This document shows, one piece after another, positions 5,611 to 12,394 of a stretch of 12,394 nt of DNA. The stretch is from Oscillospiraceae bacterium. Lineage in GTDB: Bacteria; Bacillota; Clostridia; Oscillospirales; Oscillospiraceae. The stretch spans positions 1-12,394 of the forward strand of contig JAAZCZ010000146.1 of assembly GCA_012513005.1 (NCBI GenBank). The letters are read 5' to 3'. Within the stretch, counting starts at the first letter, position 1, and every line of letters starts with the position of its first letter. The position numbers were made by a program, and so were the translations under genes. Below the pieces are notes generated by a model, which did not search any database, was not told where the DNA came from, and was given only the letters and a program-made list of their open reading frames with translations.

Positions 5611-6795
5611 ATGGCCGGAGTAATATCCAGAGGTATTAAAGCCCCGATTATTAAAAGCGGAGACGATATTATTAAAATCGTTACCGATTCAGTTTTGCAC
5701 GCAATGGATGAGGACGGATTTTTATTGCGTGACGGGGATATTGTTGCTGTTACCGAATCTGTTGTCGCCCGCGCAGACGGCAACTATGCTAATGTGGATC
5801 ATATTGCCGCAGATGTGCAGAGCAAATTCGGCAAGGGCAAAGTTGGGCTTGTTTTTCCCATTTTGTCCCGAAATCGCTTTTCGCTCACCTTGAAGGGCAT
5901 TGCCCGCGGCTGTGAGAAGCTTGTGATTTTGCTGTCTTATCCCTCTGATGAGGTCGGCAATCATCTGTTTAGCTTTGATGATATGGACGCTGCCGATATT
6001 GACCCGTATAAGGACGTTTTGACTGTCTCTGATTTCAGAAGGCTGTTCGGCAACTGCGCTCACCCTTTTACCGGCATTGACTATGTTGAGTTTTATGAAT
6101 CTATCGTAAAAGAAGAGGGCTGCGAGGTTGAAATTATATTTTCTAATCGCCCGGAAATTATTCTTAATTATGCAAGCAATATTATTTGCTGCGACATACA
6201 CTCCCGCGAGCGTACAAAGCGCAGGATAGAAAAAGCCGGCGGAAAAAATTTGCTGACTCTCTGCGATATACTGCATGAGCCTGTTAGCGGTAGCGGATAC
6301 TGCCCGGATTACGGTCTTTTAGGCTCTAATAAGGCAACAGAGACAACTGTTAAGCTGTTTCCTAAAAACGCGCAGGAGGTTGCCGAGGGTATTTCCGCTG
6401 AGCTTAGCAGCCGTTTAGGCGTTAGAGTTGAGGCTATGGTCTACGGTGACGGAGCGTTTAAGGACCCTGTCGGAAAGATTTGGGAGCTTGCTGACCCTGT
6501 TGTCAGCCCCGGGTTTACAGAGGGGCTTTCCGGTCTGCCAAATGAGCTTAAGCTTAAATATCTTGTTGATAACGACTACCCGGAGCTATCCGGCGAGGAG
6601 CTTACACAGGCTGTGCGTGAGTCTATTAAAAATAAAGACTGCGACCTTAAGGCTACTATGGCATCTGAGGGCACTACCCCCCGAAGGCTCACTGATTTAA
6701 TCGGCTCGCTCTGCGACCTTACAAGCGGCAGCGGAGACAAGGGCACGCCTATTATTGTTGTTCAGAACTACTTTTTAAACTTTGCCGACAAATAG
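5611..6795 (+). CDS. Stand-alone F420-0:L-glutamate ligase (CofE)-like protein
   Basis: A 394-residue soluble protein of the F420_ligase (CofE, PF01996-like) family. The N-terminal part carries the family features: RGIKAPIIKSGDDI at the start, GDIVAVTESVVARADGNYA (about 42-60, matching the CofE metal/nucleotide-binding region), and CCDIHSRERTKRRI near 194-207. The C-terminal half has YGDGAFKDP and LADPVVSPGFTEGLSG, which differ from the classical CofE C-terminus, and the protein is longer than CofE (about 250 residues). CofE adds gamma-linked glutamates to coenzyme F420. No other F420 gene is present here, and this kind of organism is not expected to make F420, so the true substrate may be another molecule that is gamma-glutamylated, such as a folate; this is conjecture. 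It is monocistronic, between its own promoter and a strong terminator. Start supported by TTTGGAGG 7 nt upstream. Confidence 0.8.
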   Translation: MAGVISRGIKAPIIKSGDDIIKIVTDSVLHAMDEDGFLLRDGDIVAVTESVVARADGNYANVDHIAADVQSKFGKGKVGLVFPILSRNRFSLTLKGIARGCEKLVILLSYPSDEVGNHLFSFDDMDAADIDPYKDVLTVSDFRRLFGNCAHPFTGIDYVEFYESIVKEEGCEVEIIFSNRPEIILNYASNIICCDIHSRERTKRRIEKAGGKNLLTLCDILHEPVSGSGYCPDYGLLGSNKATETTVKLFPKNAQEVAEGISAELSSRLGVRVEAMVYGDGAFKDPVGKIWELADPVVSPGFTEGLSGLPNELKLKYLVDNDYPELSGEELTQAVRESIKNKDCDLKATMASEGTTPRRLTDLIGSLCDLTSGSGDKGTPIIVVQNYFLNFADK

Positions 6796-6808
6796 TCTGC
6801 TGATTTAA

Positions 6809-6845
6809 AAGTCCATGCGGATTAATTTCGCATGGACTTGTTTTG
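6809..6845 (+). terminator. Rho-independent terminator after the CofE-like gene
   Basis: A perfect 11-bp stem, AAGTCCATGCG (6809-6819) and CGCATGGACTT (6829-6839), 9-nt AT-rich loop, followed by GTTTTG. It begins 13 nt after the stop codon and separates the CofE-like gene from the comEC operon. Confidence 0.85.
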
Positions 6846-6884
6846 TATTATTAAGCGCTTATTCTATTTTTAGGAGCAAAATAT

Positions 6885-9167
6885 TTGCGAAAGCTGGCTA
6901 TTTTTTCTTTTTCTTTTGCTGCCGCGACATTGGCATCATATTATGTTCTGCCCGCAGATAAATTAGTTTTGTTCTGCGGATTTTTCGCATTTTTGGCACT
7001 GGGCTTATTGTTTTTTAAGTTTAAAGCGAAGGCTTATATTTTGCTCTTATCTTTTGGTCTGGCTTTGGGCTTTGCAAGGTTTGCTCTGCAAAACGAGACT
7101 CTTTTGAAGCCGGTTTCATTTCTGCGAGGCAATACAGCAGCTGTGCAGGCAACTGTTACCGACTACAAAAGGCAAAGCGGTAAGGCAACGCGCACTGATG
7201 TCACCATTCCCTCTTATGCCGGTGCTAAAATAACTGTTAGGATTTATGACTACGGGGGGCTTATGCCCGATTTGTTGCCCGGGGATATTATCTCCTGTGA
7301 GCTTAAATTCGGCACTCAAAATTCCGATTCTCTGAGCTTAAGTGACCGCTATTCATCGCAGAATGTCGGTATTTCGGCAAAATTAATATCCAAGCCCGAG
7401 CTTTGCGGAAAATCCGGTCTTGCTTTTTTGTATTTCCCTAAGGCTATTGCCCGCGGGGTTTCTGAAATGGTTGACATAATATATAAGCCCGAGACTGCCG
7501 CTCTTGTTAAGGCTCTGCTTATCGGAGATGCTGAGGATTTGAACAATAGCTCTGATTTGAGCTACTCTTTATCTGTTTCGGGGCTGCGGCATATTGCGGC
7601 TGTTTCCGGATTACATGTATCTTTTATTTATGTCTTTTTGCTTTTGCTCTTCGGCAAAAGGCGGGCGGGGATTGTTGCGGTTCCTCTTGTTATTGTTTTT
7701 TCGCTGATGTCGGGTTTTTCGGCTTCGGTTATTCGTGCTTCTGTCATGCTTATTTTGATTATAATCGCCTCTTTTTTAGGCAGGGAGCCTGACGGAATTA
7801 CAACCTTGTCTTTTCCGCTACTTTTAATGCTGTTTATTAATCCCTATTCTGTCGGCAGTTTAAGCTTGCAGCTGTCTTATGCTGCGATGGCAGGGGTTAT
7901 TCTGTTTTCGCCTCGGATTTATGATTATCTCTGCTCCCGTTTTGAAATTAAAAACGGTAGCGCGTGGCTGAAACGCTTTTTGCACGGCTATGTATTTGCC
8001 GGAGTTTCGGGCTCCTTGGCCGCTTCTTTTTTTACTGTGCCGCTTGTTGCCGTGTATTTTGGGCATATTTCGCTTTTATCGATTTTCAGTAACTTAGCTG
8101 CTATTTGGGCAGTTTCGCTTACTTTTGTGGGCGGCTATTTGTCTGTTATATTCGGGGCTTTATTTTTACCCTTGGGTAAGGCTATGGGCATTTTGGTTTC
8201 CCTTTTTGCCGATTTTATTATTCTTTGCAGTAAATTCTTTGCTAATCTTCCGTATTCGGCTTTGTATACTGCAAATATTGCCGCCGTTTACTGGTTAATT
8301 TTCTTTTATGCTGTTATAATAATTGCGTATCTGCTGCGCAGAAAAATTAAATCAGCTCTTAATCTCGGCGCTTTTGCTGTTTTTCTTTCTCTTGTGCTTC
8401 TTTTGGCTTTTATCCGCTATGAGGAGCAGAATACTAAGTCGGTTAATGTGCTTAATGTCGGGCAGGGGCTTTGCGTTGTTGCCTCCTCGCCCTCGCATGC
8501 CGTAATAGTTGACTGCGGCGGGGTTGGGTTTATGAAAAATGCGGGTGATATTGCCTCTGCCTTTTTACTCGGGCATGGCAAAAAAGCTGCTGATATGCTT
8601 GTGCTGACTCACCTGCACGCAGACCACGCAAACGGAGTTATTCGGCTTTTATCTCTTGTTTCGGTTAACACCTTGGTTTTGTCTGCCGATACTGATGATT
8701 CAGACGGGCTTTTAGCGGAAATCATCTCTGCCTGCGAAAAATACGGCACGCATATTTATTATATCGGGGAAAATAACGCCTCTGCAAATGCCGGGGATAT
8801 TGCCGTTAAAATGTATTCACCTGCTGATTTTGGAGATAACAACGAAAGAGGCATTGTTGTGCGGCTTAGTATGGGTGAGTATGATACGCTGATTACCGGA
8901 GATATCGGTATGGCGGCGGAGCGCAGGCTGCTTAGCCGTGCTTCATTAGATGGCACTGAGATGCTGGTTGTCGGGCATCACGGGTCGAGATATTCAAGCT
9001 CTGATGAGCTATTATCTGCCTTGGGGTTTAAGCTTGCCGCTATTTCTGTGGGCAATAACAGCTACGGGCATCCCACAGATGAGGTTTTGCATCGGCTTAA
9101 ATCATTCGGCGCCGAGATATTAAGAACAGATTTGCACGGAAATATTATGGTTAGGATAAAAAATTAG
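6885..9167 (+). CDS. comEC: DNA internalization competence protein ComEC/Rec2
   Basis: A 760-residue inner-membrane protein that forms the channel for single-stranded DNA during natural transformation. Three parts are present in the usual order: N-terminal helices and a DUF4131/OB-like region (about 1-175), the Competence domain (about 195-485, with SGLRHIAAVSGLHVSF at 232-247 and many spans), and a C-terminal metallo-beta-lactamase-like domain (about 510-760). The last has NVGQGLCVV, VDCGG, the metal motif HLHADH at 576-581, TGDIG and VGHHGSRYSSS. The metal-binding motif is intact, so the nuclease-like domain may be active. The start is TTG with AGGAG 8 nt upstream; no ATG is placed better. 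It is the first gene of a tight operon: holA begins 1 nt after its stop. No comEA is in the window, so whether the cell is naturally competent is unknown. Confidence 0.95.
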   Translation: MRKLAIFSFSFAAATLASYYVLPADKLVLFCGFFAFLALGLLFFKFKAKAYILLLSFGLALGFARFALQNETLLKPVSFLRGNTAAVQATVTDYKRQSGKATRTDVTIPSYAGAKITVRIYDYGGLMPDLLPGDIISCELKFGTQNSDSLSLSDRYSSQNVGISAKLISKPELCGKSGLAFLYFPKAIARGVSEMVDIIYKPETAALVKALLIGDAEDLNNSSDLSYSLSVSGLRHIAAVSGLHVSFIYVFLLLLFGKRRAGIVAVPLVIVFSLMSGFSASVIRASVMLILIIIASFLGREPDGITTLSFPLLLMLFINPYSVGSLSLQLSYAAMAGVILFSPRIYDYLCSRFEIKNGSAWLKRFLHGYVFAGVSGSLAASFFTVPLVAVYFGHISLLSIFSNLAAIWAVSLTFVGGYLSVIFGALFLPLGKAMGILVSLFADFIILCSKFFANLPYSALYTANIAAVYWLIFFYAVIIIAYLLRRKIKSALNLGAFAVFLSLVLLLAFIRYEEQNTKSVNVLNVGQGLCVVASSPSHAVIVDCGGVGFMKNAGDIASAFLLGHGKKAADMLVLTHLHADHANGVIRLLSLVSVNTLVLSADTDDSDGLLAEIISACEKYGTHIYYIGENNASANAGDIAVKMYSPADFGDNNERGIVVRLSMGEYDTLITGDIGMAAERRLLSRASLDGTEMLVVGHHGSRYSSSDELLSALGFKLAAISVGNNSYGHPTDEVLHRLKSFGAEILRTDLHGNIMVRIKN

Positions 9168-9168
9168 T

Positions 9169-10218
9169 ATGGCAGCTAAAAACACATTTAATTATAACGC
9201 TCTAATAAAGGAGCTTAATACAAACGGTGCGCTGGGGGTTTATTTGCTCTGGGGTGATGAGGATTATTTAAGAGAGCAGTTTACCGCTAAGCTTCGTTCT
9301 GTCTGCTTGCCCGACGGGGGCAACGACTTTTGTTACAGGCGCTTTGATGCTGAGCAGCTTAATATGGATGAGCTTGCCGATGCCGTTAATGCTATGCCTT
9401 TTATGTCTGAGCGCAGTTTTATTGAGATTCGGGGCTTTGACCCGGCTGCTGTTAAAGACCGTGAGATGGCGGCTTTGGAGGCTATTATCTCTGATATTCC
9501 CGACTACTGCACAATAGTTTTTATTACTTACCCGGGCAAAAAGCCTGATATGCGGCTGAGGCTTTGCAAGAATATTAAAAAAATCGGCTCTGTTATTGAG
9601 TTTGCGCCGCAGGATGAGTATAAGCTGACTGACTGGATTATTCGCAGGTTTGCAGCCTTGGGGAAGTCTGTTTCTGCTTCTACCGCTAACAGGCTTATAT
9701 TAAACAGCGGAGATTTGATGAGCGGGCTTATAGGCGAAATTGAGAAAATTGCCGCAGGCACAAAAGCTGAGCTTGTGACTGACAGTGATGTTGACAGACT
9801 GGGCAGCAAGATTACATCTGCTAAGGTTTTTGATATGACTAATCGGATTTCTGCCGGGGATTTTAGTGCCGCTCTTGCTATTTTAAACGACCTTATCACA
9901 TCCGGAGATGAGCCTATTATGATTTTGGCGGTAATCGGCATGCATATGCGTGACCTTTATGCCGCGCGGCTCACAATTGACGAAAATCTCGGTCGTGATT
10001 ATCTGATAAAAATTTGCGGCAAGCCTTGGCTGGCAAATCCTCTGCTGAGTTCTGCAAAGAATTTTAGCTTAGACTCGCTCTCAAGGTGCGTGCAGCTTTG
10101 CACAGAGCATGATTATCTGCTGAAAAGCAGCGGCGGAGACAGCCGTGATATTCTTTTGGATTTGCTGATTAATATCTATTATTATACTGTCGGAGGCGGC
10201 GATGATGAAAATTGGTGA
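9169..10218 (+). CDS. holA: DNA polymerase III delta subunit
   Basis: This 349-residue protein is the delta subunit of the clamp loader, which opens the beta sliding clamp and loads it on primed DNA. Family features: the N-terminal GVYLLWGDEDYLREQF (about 23-38), the AVNAMPFMSERSFIEIRG segment (about 72-90), the middle domain DEYKLTDWIIRRFAALGK (about 147-164), and the C-terminal collar helices starting near SAKVFDMTNRISAGDFSAAL (about 217-236). The length is typical (330-350). It begins one base after the comEC stop and lacks a strong Shine-Dalgarno, which points to translational coupling. comEC followed by holA is the common Firmicutes order; the rpsT gene that often comes next is not here. 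Its end overlaps rnmV by 17 bp. Confidence 0.93.
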   Translation: MAAKNTFNYNALIKELNTNGALGVYLLWGDEDYLREQFTAKLRSVCLPDGGNDFCYRRFDAEQLNMDELADAVNAMPFMSERSFIEIRGFDPAAVKDREMAALEAIISDIPDYCTIVFITYPGKKPDMRLRLCKNIKKIGSVIEFAPQDEYKLTDWIIRRFAALGKSVSASTANRLILNSGDLMSGLIGEIEKIAAGTKAELVTDSDVDRLGSKITSAKVFDMTNRISAGDFSAALAILNDLITSGDEPIMILAVIGMHMRDLYAARLTIDENLGRDYLIKICGKPWLANPLLSSAKNFSLDSLSRCVQLCTEHDYLLKSSGGDSRDILLDLLINIYYYTVGGGDDENW

Positions 10219-10804
10219 GGTCATTGTTGTTGAGGGCAAATATGATAAAAACACCTTGTCTCAGATTGTGGATGCGCTGATTATTGAGACAAACGGTTTT
10301 GCTATCAGAAATGACCGCGCTAAGCTCGATTTAATCAGGCGGCTTGCCGAGGCGCGCGGGATTATTATACTGACCGACAGCGACAGTGCCGGGTTTATGA
10401 TTCGGGATATGCTAAAAGGCTCTATTTCTCCGGATTTGATTAAAAACGCCTATATTCCGGATATTTATGGCAAGGAAGCTCGCAAAAGCGCTTCATCAAA
10501 AGAGGGTAAAATCGGCGTTGAGGGCATGGAGCCTCGCGTTATTATTGATGCGCTTATTGCTGCCGGTGCCACATGCGAAGAATTGGCGGGTAAGTCAGGG
10601 GAAAAGTCTGAAAAAATCACCAAGGCTGACTTCTTTGCTTGGGGTTTAAGCGGCGGTGCTGACAGCTCAAAAATGCGAGATAAGCTAAAATCTAAGCTTA
10701 AGTTGCCTGCTCGATTGTCTACTAATGCGCTTTTGGATGTCATTAACAGGCTCTATACAAAAGATGAGATAATAAATATGCTTTTTGAGGCTGCGGAGGT
10801 ATAG
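10202..10804 (+). CDS. rnmV: Ribonuclease M5 (5S rRNA maturase)
   Basis: A 200-residue Toprim nuclease that in Firmicutes cuts precursor 5S rRNA to its mature ends, with ribosomal protein L18 as cofactor. The Toprim motifs are clear: VIVVEGKYDK with the catalytic Glu at residue 11, and ILTDSDSAG with Asp 59 and 61. The C-terminal part (about 125-200) matches the DUF4093-like region that follows Toprim in this family, with helical, basic KMRDKLKSKLKLP. B. subtilis RnmV is 186 residues, so the length fits. GGAGG lies 5 nt before the first ATG (10202) and 8 nt before a second (10205), so either can be used. The 17-bp overlap with holA ties it to the comEC-holA operon. In many Firmicutes rnmV sits beside ksgA instead. 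Confidence 0.92.
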   Translation: MMKIGEVIVVEGKYDKNTLSQIVDALIIETNGFAIRNDRAKLDLIRRLAEARGIIILTDSDSAGFMIRDMLKGSISPDLIKNAYIPDIYGKEARKSASSKEGKIGVEGMEPRVIIDALIAAGATCEELAGKSGEKSEKITKADFFAWGLSGGADSSKMRDKLKSKLKLPARLSTNALLDVINRLYTKDEIINMLFEAAEV

Positions 10805-10832
10805 ATTTTTTGCTTATATCCGCAATTTGTTA

Positions 10833-10861
10833 TGGAAACTGTTTTCCTCATATGGTAGAAT
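10833..10861 (+). promoter_or_regulatory. Possible promoter of nrdR-guaA
   Basis: TGGAAA (10833-10838), 17-nt spacer, TAGAAT (10856-10861), with TGG directly before the -10 (extended -10). The -35 box is weak, but the extended -10 can compensate. The start near 10868 gives a leader of about 70 nt. No terminator hairpin is seen between rnmV and this site, so read-through from the comEC operon is also possible. Confidence 0.4.
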
Positions 10862-10937
10862 ATTATTTAATAAGCACTATATCTTGTAAATCTCTTGTGG
10901 CTTTGGCTGCAAGCATTAATATTTTGGAGGGAATGTT

Positions 10938-11393
10938 ATGAAGTGCCCTTTTTGCGGTTTTGTTGAAAGCAAGGTCATAGACTCTCGCCCTGCCGAGGAG
11001 TATTCGACTATCAGACGCAGGCGCGAGTGTTTGTCTTGTCAGAAGCGATTTACTACCTATGAGAACATTGAGCGTTTGCCGCTTGTTGTTGTTAAGCGCG
11101 ACGGGAGCAGGCAGTCTTTTGACAAGAGTAAGCTGGTTAACAGTATGCTGAAGGCTTGTGAGAAGCGTTCGGTTCCCCTTTCCTCACTGGAAGCTATTGC
11201 TGATGATATTGAGCAGGAGCTTCAGAGCAGTTTTGAGCGTGAGACCAGCACTGCCAAAATCGGCGAGATGCTGATGCATCGCTTGCAGAGCGTTGACGAG
11301 GTCGCTTATGTGCGTTTTGCCTCGGTTTATCGTTCATTCAAAGACATCAACACATTTTTAGAGGAGCTTAATAAGCTCCTGCATGAAAAGTAA
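10938..11393 (+). CDS. nrdR: Transcriptional repressor NrdR
   Basis: A 151-residue repressor of ribonucleotide reductase genes; it senses ATP/dATP and binds NrdR boxes. A zinc ribbon at the N-terminus (CPFC at 3-6, CLSC at 31-34, with the conserved DSRPAEEYSTIRRRREC between) is followed by an ATP-cone (about 49-139, VVVKRDGSRQSFDKSKL onward) and the family's YVRFASVYRSFKD near the end. Length and motifs are fully typical. The start has GGAGG 7 nt upstream. No ribonucleotide reductase gene is in view. It is followed after 27 bp by guaA, which also concerns purine nucleotides, so the pair may be cotranscribed. Confidence 0.96.
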   Translation: MKCPFCGFVESKVIDSRPAEEYSTIRRRRECLSCQKRFTTYENIERLPLVVVKRDGSRQSFDKSKLVNSMLKACEKRSVPLSSLEAIADDIEQELQSSFERETSTAKIGEMLMHRLQSVDEVAYVRFASVYRSFKDINTFLEELNKLLHEK

Positions 11394-11420
11394 TCTATAT
11401 ATTTTTTCGGGGGTAAGAAA

Positions 11421-12394
11421 ATGAGTTCAAACGTTAGACCTGATATGGAGCGTATCACCACAAAAGCACTTGCAGACAGCTTTATCGCTAAGCAGGCGGA
11501 GGAAATTAAAAAGCAGGTCGGAGACGGCAAGGTATTGCTTGCACTTTCCGGCGGAGTTGACAGCTCTGTTGTTGCGGCGCTGCTGATTCGTGCAATCGGA
11601 AAACAGCTTTACTGCGTGCATGTTAACCACGGACTCATGCGCAAGGGCGAGTCTGAGCAGGTTGTTTCTGTTTTTGGCGAGATGCTGGGCGAGAATCTTA
11701 TTTATGTGGATGCCTCCGATAGGTTTTTAGATAAGCTTGCGGGCGTTTCTGACCCCGAGGAAAAGAGAAAGGTCATCGGCAACGAATTTATCGCTGTTTT
11801 TGAGGAGGAATCCTCTAAGCTAAAGGATATTGACTTTTTGGCTCAGGGTACAATTTATCCGGATATTATTGAGTCTGTTTCTGTTAAGAGTCATCACAAT
11901 GTGGGCGGGCTGCCCGAAGATTTGCGTTTTGAGCTTGTTGAGCCGGTTAAACTGCTCTATAAGGACGAGGTCAGAGTTATCGGCACTGCTCTCGGTCTGC
12001 CTGATTCGATGGTGCTGCGTCAGCCCTTCCCCGGCCCCGGGCTTGGTGTTCGCTGCACAGGTGCAATAACAAGAGACAGGCTGCATGCTCTGCGTGAGTC
12101 TGATGCTATACTTCGTGAGGAGTTTGAGCTTGCCGGGCTTTCCCGCAAGATTTGGCAGTATTTTACCGTTGTGCCGGATATAACCAGCACCGGAATAAAA
12201 GACGGAAAACGCACTGACGCTTTCCCTGTTGTTATCCGCGCTGTGAACACTGTTGACGCTATGACGGCTTCTGTTTGGGTGCCTGACTGGGAAATTCTGA
12301 GCAAAATATCCGACAGGATTTTTGCCGAGGTCGAGGGTGTTAACCGTGTGCTTTATGACATGAGCCCGAAACCCCCGGCGACAATTGAGTGGGA
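11421..12394 (+). CDS. guaA: GMP synthase ATP-pyrophosphatase subunit, no glutaminase domain (3' end just outside window)
   Basis: This enzyme makes GMP from XMP, ATP and ammonia. The 324 codons in view start at ATG 11421 with GGGGG 7 nt upstream. The PP-loop LALSGGVDSS is already at residues 41-49, and AQGTIYPDIIES, KSHHNVGGLP, RQPFPGPGLGVR and the C-terminal MSPKPPATIEW follow in order. This is the complete ATPPase plus dimerisation part. The usual N-terminal glutamine amidotransferase (about 190 residues, Cys-His-Glu) is missing, and nrdR ends only 27 bp upstream, so it has not been lost from view. The C-terminal end of the family (…IEWE) is reached at the window edge; the stop is expected within about four bases. 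It therefore looks like a two-subunit (archaeal-like) GMP synthase, with a separate glutaminase elsewhere or direct ammonia use. Confidence 0.9.
   Translation, partial: MSSNVRPDMERITTKALADSFIAKQAEEIKKQVGDGKVLLALSGGVDSSVVAALLIRAIGKQLYCVHVNHGLMRKGESEQVVSVFGEMLGENLIYVDASDRFLDKLAGVSDPEEKRKVIGNEFIAVFEEESSKLKDIDFLAQGTIYPDIIESVSVKSHHNVGGLPEDLRFELVEPVKLLYKDEVRVIGTALGLPDSMVLRQPFPGPGLGVRCTGAITRDRLHALRESDAILREEFELAGLSRKIWQYFTVVPDITSTGIKDGKRTDAFPVVIRAVNTVDAMTASVWVPDWEILSKISDRIFAEVEGVNRVLYDMSPKPPATIEW

Noticed and set aside
5722..6276. 184-codon minus-strand ORF opposite the CofE-like gene
   Set aside because: The opposite strand encodes a recognisable protein with promoter, RBS and terminator; this frame has none of these.

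Overview
The window looks like chromosomal DNA of a low-to-moderate GC Firmicute, most likely an uncultured gut- or rumen-type Clostridia (Oscillospiraceae-like). The support is consistent: Gram-positive Shine-Dalgarno sites (GGAGG/AGGGGG) before almost every gene, an RNase M5 gene, nrdR, a ComEC gene followed directly by holA, and an ECF sigma factor paired with a clostridial DUF4367 membrane protein. Coding DNA is moderately AT-rich and the intergenic DNA strongly so.

Left part (1-3001). An 863-bp gene-free stretch is full of repeats and palindromes. A leftward three-gene locus follows (read from 2630 down to 864): an ECF sigma factor, a single-span DUF4367 protein that is probably its anti-sigma factor, and a small two-span membrane protein. 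The locus is bracketed by two direct copies of a composite repeat (421-514 and 2762-2855). Each copy is followed by hairpins that carry GTAG at the 5' foot on the minus strand, as in REP/RAYT elements. A separate 30-bp sequence occurs twice at 28/30 identity (221-250 and 2079-2108). One copy sits immediately in front of the DUF4367 gene, where an ECF promoter would be expected.

Middle part (3028-5610). A leftward pair, mgtE (Mg2+ channel/transporter) and an AEC-family permease, is 12 bp apart and ends at a strong hairpin. It is divergent from the next gene, and a good sigma-A-type promoter can be read in each direction in the 279-bp gap.

Right part (5611-12394). All genes point rightward: a stand-alone F420-0:glutamate ligase (CofE)-like protein with its own promoter and terminator; comEC-holA-rnmV as a tight operon (DNA uptake channel, clamp-loader delta subunit, 5S rRNA maturase); then nrdR and guaA 27 bp apart. 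The guaA product starts just before its PP-loop and has no glutaminase domain. It reaches the conserved C-terminal end at the window edge, so it appears to be a stand-alone ATP-pyrophosphatase subunit of GMP synthase.

Most of the window is ordinary housekeeping. The unusual parts are the repeat-bracketed ECF locus with its duplicated promoter-like motif, the GTAG-hairpin family, the orphan CofE-like protein and the split-type GuaA.
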